A stretch of 16,447 nucleotides of DNA, taken from NCBI GenBank assembly GCA_964539045.1, contig CAZIHW010000109.1, positions 1 through 16,447 on the forward strand, in the 5' to 3' direction. Source of the DNA: UBA1227 sp964539045. Lineage in GTDB: Bacteria; Bacillota; Clostridia; Oscillospirales; Acutalibacteraceae. Under the pieces are notes generated by a model. It was given only the letters and a program-made list of their open reading frames with translations. It did no database searches and was not told the origin of the DNA. This document shows, in pieces, positions 14,391-16,447 of this stretch. The translations under genes were made by a program, and so were the position numbers. The first letter of the stretch is position 1. Every line of letters begins with the position of its first letter.

Positions 14391-14570
14391 TTGTTGATTA
14401 AAAAAATGTTAAAACTTATCGGTTCGGTTATGGGTATAGCGGTAGCTGCCTTGGTTGGCTATATTGTTTATGCTATAAATCCTTGGAATATTCCGGCTAT
14501 ATTCAAGCGTAATTATCCGGAGTGGTTCGAGGCTCATCCACTCATCTCTGGTCTTATAAACATAGACTGA
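14391..14570 (+). CDS. Small single-pass membrane protein, function unknown
   Basis: 59 residues: a basic start, one hydrophobic helix (IGSVMGIAVAALVGYIVYAI, about 9-28), then a short polar tail with aromatic residues, NPWNIPAIFKRNYPEWFEAHPLISGLINID. I do not recognise it. An ATG at 14385 is in frame but is abutted directly by the ribosome binding site AAAGGGAG (14377-14384). TTG codons at 14391 and 14394 have the right spacing (6 and 9 nt), so I chose the TTG at 14391. It is a self-contained unit with a consensus promoter and a strong terminator, which supports real expression. Small membrane proteins of this kind often modulate a larger membrane complex, but no partner is evident here. Confidence 0.7.
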   Translation: MLIKKMLKLIGSVMGIAVAALVGYIVYAINPWNIPAIFKRNYPEWFEAHPLISGLINID

Positions 14571-14578
14571 TTAAAGGA

Positions 14579-14612
14579 TATGGCCGTTGTTTATCAACGG
14601 CCATAATATTTT
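14579..14612 (+). terminator. Intrinsic terminator after the small membrane protein gene
   Basis: TATGGCCGTTG (14579-14589) pairs perfectly with CAACGGCCATA (14595-14605) around TTTAT, followed by the T-rich tail ATATTTT. It starts 9 nt after the stop codon. Confidence 0.88.
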
Positions 14613-14621
14613 AAAAAGTTC

Positions 14622-14650
14622 TTGCATTTTCACATTTACTTGTATATAAT
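14622..14650 (+). promoter_or_regulatory. Promoter of the initiator tRNA gene
   Basis: TTGCAT (14622-14627), exact 17-nt spacer, TATAAT (14645-14650), about 31 nt before the mature tRNA start. Confidence 0.8.
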
Positions 14651-14687
14651 GTACTAGCACAAGGGAATGGTAACAGTTCCTATATAT

Positions 14688-14763
<76 letters not shown>

Positions 14764-14766
14764 TAA

Positions 14767-14799
14767 AAGAAAAAGTCGCATCAGCGGCTTTTTCTTTTT
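14767..14799 (+). terminator. Intrinsic terminator of the tRNA gene
   Basis: AAGAAAAAGTCGC (14767-14779) pairs with GCGGCTTTTTCTT (14784-14796), 13 bp with one G-U pair, ATCA loop, and a further T-run. Confidence 0.9.
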
Positions 14800-14825
14800 G
14801 TATTATTTCGGTATACCGATATAAT
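14798..14825 (+). promoter_or_regulatory. Putative regulated promoter with perfect 12-bp palindrome
   Basis: TATAAT at 14820-14825 is directly preceded by the perfect palindrome TCGGTATACCGA (14808-14819). The -35 position holds only TTGTAT (14798-14803, 16-nt spacer), a poor match, so the promoter may need an activator or be weak. The palindrome fills the spacer next to the -10, a classical repressor site. Confidence 0.5.
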
Positions 14826-14831
14826 AGATGC

Positions 14832-14896
14832 TGAACCGGCAATGACTATGTAACCGAATATTTAAACACGCCACCGCAGAAATGCGGTGGCTTTTT
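14832..14896 (+). ncRNA. Short orphan transcript, possible small RNA
   Basis: Between the palindrome promoter and a perfect terminator there are only about 65 nt. The longest ORFs are five codons (ATG at 14828) or fewer. Either this is a small RNA, or it is a promoter and terminator left behind after loss of the gene between them. No family recognised. Confidence 0.35.
14870..14896 (+). terminator. Intrinsic terminator of the orphan unit
   Basis: GCCACCGCA (14870-14878) pairs perfectly with TGCGGTGGC (14883-14891) around GAAA, followed by five T. It lies 7 nt before the -35 of the TetR gene promoter and shields that gene from upstream transcription. Confidence 0.92.
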
Positions 14897-14902
14897 CAGG
14901 TA

Positions 14903-14931
14903 TTGACAGGAGGAGGATATTGCGCTATATT
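14903..14931 (+). promoter_or_regulatory. Promoter of the TetR-family regulator gene
   Basis: Consensus TTGACA (14903-14908), exact 17-nt spacer, TATATT (14926-14931). The start would be near 14938, inside the putative operator. Confidence 0.82.
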
Positions 14932-14933
14932 AT

Positions 14934-14963
14934 GAACAGTGTTCGGAAACTAAATTCGGAAAC
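14934..14963. promoter_or_regulatory. Putative TetR-type operator region
   Basis: GAAC-AGT-GTTC (14934-14944) is a dyad at the expected transcription start. The direct repeat TTCGGAAAC occurs at 14942-14950 and 14955-14963. Autoregulation by the TetR protein encoded downstream is the likely role; this is inference from position. Confidence 0.5.
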
Positions 14964-14995
14964 GTTGTTCAGTAGTTCAAGGAGGAGGTTATGTT

Positions 14996-15673
14996 ATGCC
15001 ACCAAAACCAAAAAATACACGGGAAGAAATCGCTACGGCGGCATTTGAGATTATCAAGCAGGAAGGACTTTCGGCATTGACGGCGAGAAGTCTGGGAAAA
15101 AGCCTGGACTGTGCCGCAAGCTCTATCTTTACGGTACTTCCCAGTATGGAAGCAGTAAAAATGGCGGCACGGGAGCTGGCACTTGCGGAATTTAAGGAGT
15201 ATATCAGCGATTACAGGGAATATACGCCAGCCTTCAAGCGCATTGGGATCATGATGGTATCTTATGGCATCCACGAACCGGAGCTATTCAAATTACTGTT
15301 TATGCAGGAGCATCCGTCGGAGATCGGATTTGCGGAATCGCTGAAGGATCTGGGCGATATTCCCCAGATGTGTCAGGAACTGATTCAGCGGGACTATGGA
15401 ATGACCCCGGAAGAATCCGCGCTGATGTTCGAACAGCTTTGGATACATGCATTTGGCTTGGGTTCCATGTGTGCCATGCGAGTGATCCGGTTGAGCGACG
15501 AAGAAATCAGCAAACGACTGAGCGTGATTTTCGCCGGGCTGGTAATGCTTATAAAATCAGGTAAAATGAAGGAAGTCGATATGGATGTGGAGAAGAAAGC
15601 CGACGGCACATATCACGGACAGAAACTGAACGAGTTTCCTTTTGCGCCGGAATCTGAATCCAATCACAACTGA
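14996..15673 (+). CDS. TetR/AcrR-family transcriptional regulator
   Basis: 225 residues. The N-terminal helix-turn-helix domain spans about 9-55: REEIATAAFEIIKQEGLSALTARSLGKSL, then DCAASSIFTVLPSMEAVKMAA, the TetR recognition-helix region. The C-terminal part is all helical (EPELFKLLFMQEH is typical of TetR proteins of Clostridia), binding an unknown ligand. TetR proteins act as dimers and usually repress their own and a neighbouring transporter or resistance gene. RBS AGGAGGAGG lies 7 nt before the ATG. Its promoter carries a likely operator. Codon use is visibly more G/C-ending than in the flanking genes (CTG, GCG, CCG, CGG), which suggests acquisition from another genome. No transporter follows; instead there is a nine-codon ORF and a transglutaminase-like gene. 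Confidence 0.92.
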   Translation: MPPKPKNTREEIATAAFEIIKQEGLSALTARSLGKSLDCAASSIFTVLPSMEAVKMAARELALAEFKEYISDYREYTPAFKRIGIMMVSYGIHEPELFKLLFMQEHPSEIGFAESLKDLGDIPQMCQELIQRDYGMTPEESALMFEQLWIHAFGLGSMCAMRVIRLSDEEISKRLSVIFAGLVMLIKSGKMKEVDMDVEKKADGTYHGQKLNEFPFAPESESNHN

Positions 15674-15687
15674 CCTCAAACAGAGGT
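15673..15687 (+). promoter_or_regulatory. Small hairpin covering the mini-ORF ribosome binding site
   Basis: ACCTC (15673-15677) pairs with GAGGT (15683-15687) around AAACA; the right arm is the Shine-Dalgarno sequence of the mini-ORF at 15694. It could lower translation initiation there. Only 5 bp, so tentative. Confidence 0.3.
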
Positions 15688-15693
15688 GGTATC

Positions 15694-15723
15694 ATGGAAG
15701 AAAGAAAAGAGTTATATAAATGA
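15694..15723 (+). CDS. Nine-codon mini-ORF coupled to the transglutaminase-like gene
   Basis: ATG at 15694 encodes MEERKELYK and stops at a TGA that overlaps the next ATG (ATGA, 15720-15723). It has a good ribosome binding site, AGAGGTGG, 5-7 nt upstream, while the gene that follows has only a poor one. So it may act as a translational-coupling leader. It could also be the leftover first codons of a gene that originally followed the TetR gene. Confidence 0.45.
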   Translation: MEERKELYK

Positions 15724-16447
15724 AACAGAAAAATAAAAAACAAATCGCTGCTGCATCGATTGTATTATGTCTGCTTCTTGTGAGCATAGGATGCAATATT
15801 TATTTGGGATTTTTTAAAGGATCGCCAATCATTTCTTTCATACAAAACAAAGAAGAAGTTTATAACATGGAATGTGGCATTATAAAGAATTGTGAGAAAT
15901 TCAGAACCGCTGAAAATACTGCAATTACCTATAAATTCAATGAAGACAGCTATTCGACGCTTAAAGAAAAATACGATATAGAAAAAACAGCAGGTAACGG
16001 TACCGAATTTGAAAAAGCATTGAATCTTATGAATACATTTTCAAAAAAGCTCCCGCATAACGGAAGTTTTCCCAATTACACTAAAGAAATGAATGCGGTC
16101 GAATTGCTGGACTATGCCCTCGACAAGCCACAAAACGGTGTATTTTGCAGGGCAAAAGCACAGATTTTCAATGAAATGTACCTTTCTTTGAATATTTATT
16201 CAAGGAAGCTATGGATAAATCCTTTGTCAGCATATGACACTGAATGCCATGTAGTAAATGAAATCTGGGATAACGTCTATCAGAAATGGATTATGCTGGA
16301 CACAACAAATGATCTTTACTGGGTTGATGAAAATGGACTCCCTTTATCAGCATTGGAAGTCAGAGAAAAGTTTGCAAATCAGGATTTTGTTACTCCTGTA
16401 AAGAGAAAGTGGGTGGTACCCTTGAACAAATTGGTACAGGAGACAGC
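15720..16447 (+). CDS. Membrane-anchored transglutaminase-like protein (C-terminus beyond right edge)
   Basis: The first 242 residues are present and the frame is open at the right edge. MKQKNKKQIAAASIVLCLLLVSIGCNIYLGFF is a basic start plus a hydrophobic helix; Cys25 follows a poor lipobox (SIG), so it is a signal anchor or possibly a lipoprotein, with the rest outside the cell. After a linker of about 90 residues comes a transglutaminase-like core with the catalytic triad visible: Cys143 in NGVFCRAKAQIFNEMYLSLNI, His177 in TECHVVNEIWDN, Asp194 in KWIMLDTTND. The family includes cysteine proteases and cross-linking enzymes acting on proteins or cell-wall peptides; the substrate here is unknown. 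The sequence is clearly more A/T-rich than the TetR gene just upstream. The start overlaps the mini-ORF stop by 4 nt. Confidence 0.85.
   Translation, partial: MKQKNKKQIAAASIVLCLLLVSIGCNIYLGFFKGSPIISFIQNKEEVYNMECGIIKNCEKFRTAENTAITYKFNEDSYSTLKEKYDIEKTAGNGTEFEKALNLMNTFSKKLPHNGSFPNYTKEMNAVELLDYALDKPQNGVFCRAKAQIFNEMYLSLNIYSRKLWINPLSAYDTECHVVNEIWDNVYQKWIMLDTTNDLYWVDENGLPLSALEVREKFANQDFVTPVKRKWVVPLNKLVQET

Noticed and set aside
14969..15274. 101-codon minus-strand ORF opposite the TetR gene
   Set aside because: It lies antisense to a clear TetR gene, has no ribosome binding site, and its product is rich in Cys/Arg/His as expected for a shadow frame.
15720..15797. Lipoprotein signal in the transglutaminase-like protein
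   Set aside because: Cys25 is preceded by SIG, with Ser where a lipobox wants Leu or Val, so a simple signal anchor is at least as likely.

Overview
The window looks like a chromosomal segment of a low-to-mid GC Gram-positive anaerobe, most likely a member of the Clostridia (Bacillota) and plausibly Lachnospiraceae. Support: strong AGGAGG-type ribosome binding sites, TTGACA/TATAAT sigma-A promoters, many intrinsic terminators, heavy use of ATA and AGA/AGG codons, and the glmU-pth-mfd order typical of Firmicutes. The family-level assignment is inference.

Left part (1-3614, minus strand): prfB (release factor 2, without the usual in-frame UGA) has its own promoter and ends in a strong terminator. 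Beyond it, on the same strand and with a separate promoter, is a two-gene accessory module: a duplicated FtsX-like ABC permease resembling bacteriocin-associated membrane proteins, and a membrane-anchored protein cut by the left edge. The start implied by the longest reading frame of the permease lies inside the prfB terminator, so I moved it downstream to 2332.

Central part (3741-10376, plus strand): a divergent promoter drives a RING-like zinc finger/DUF2628 membrane protein, whose stop overlaps glmU (UDP-GlcNAc synthesis), followed by pth (peptidyl-tRNA hydrolase) and mfd (transcription-repair coupling). A strong hairpin without a U-tract and seven degenerate 13-bp tandem repeats lie between pth and mfd. 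A bidirectional terminator separates mfd from a convergent two-gene ABC exporter (10405-11951, minus).

Right part (11952-16447, plus strand): a divergent promoter region holds a clean dyad on the ABC side and a 5'UTR hairpin on the other. It is followed by an unrecognised lysine-rich membrane protein and a YibE/F-family membrane protein. A 425-bp gene-free stretch (13966-14390) carries several strong hairpins and may encode one or two small structured RNAs. After it come a 59-aa single-pass membrane protein, an initiator tRNA-Met with promoter and terminator, a short palindrome-controlled transcription unit with no ORF, and what looks like an acquired module: a TetR regulator, a nine-codon mini-ORF, and a transglutaminase-like secreted or anchored protein cut by the right edge.

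There is no CRISPR array, transposase or integrase. The most unusual features are the recurrent short tandem duplications in intergenic spacers, the hairpin cluster at 13993-14325, and the small orphan transcription unit at 14798-14896.
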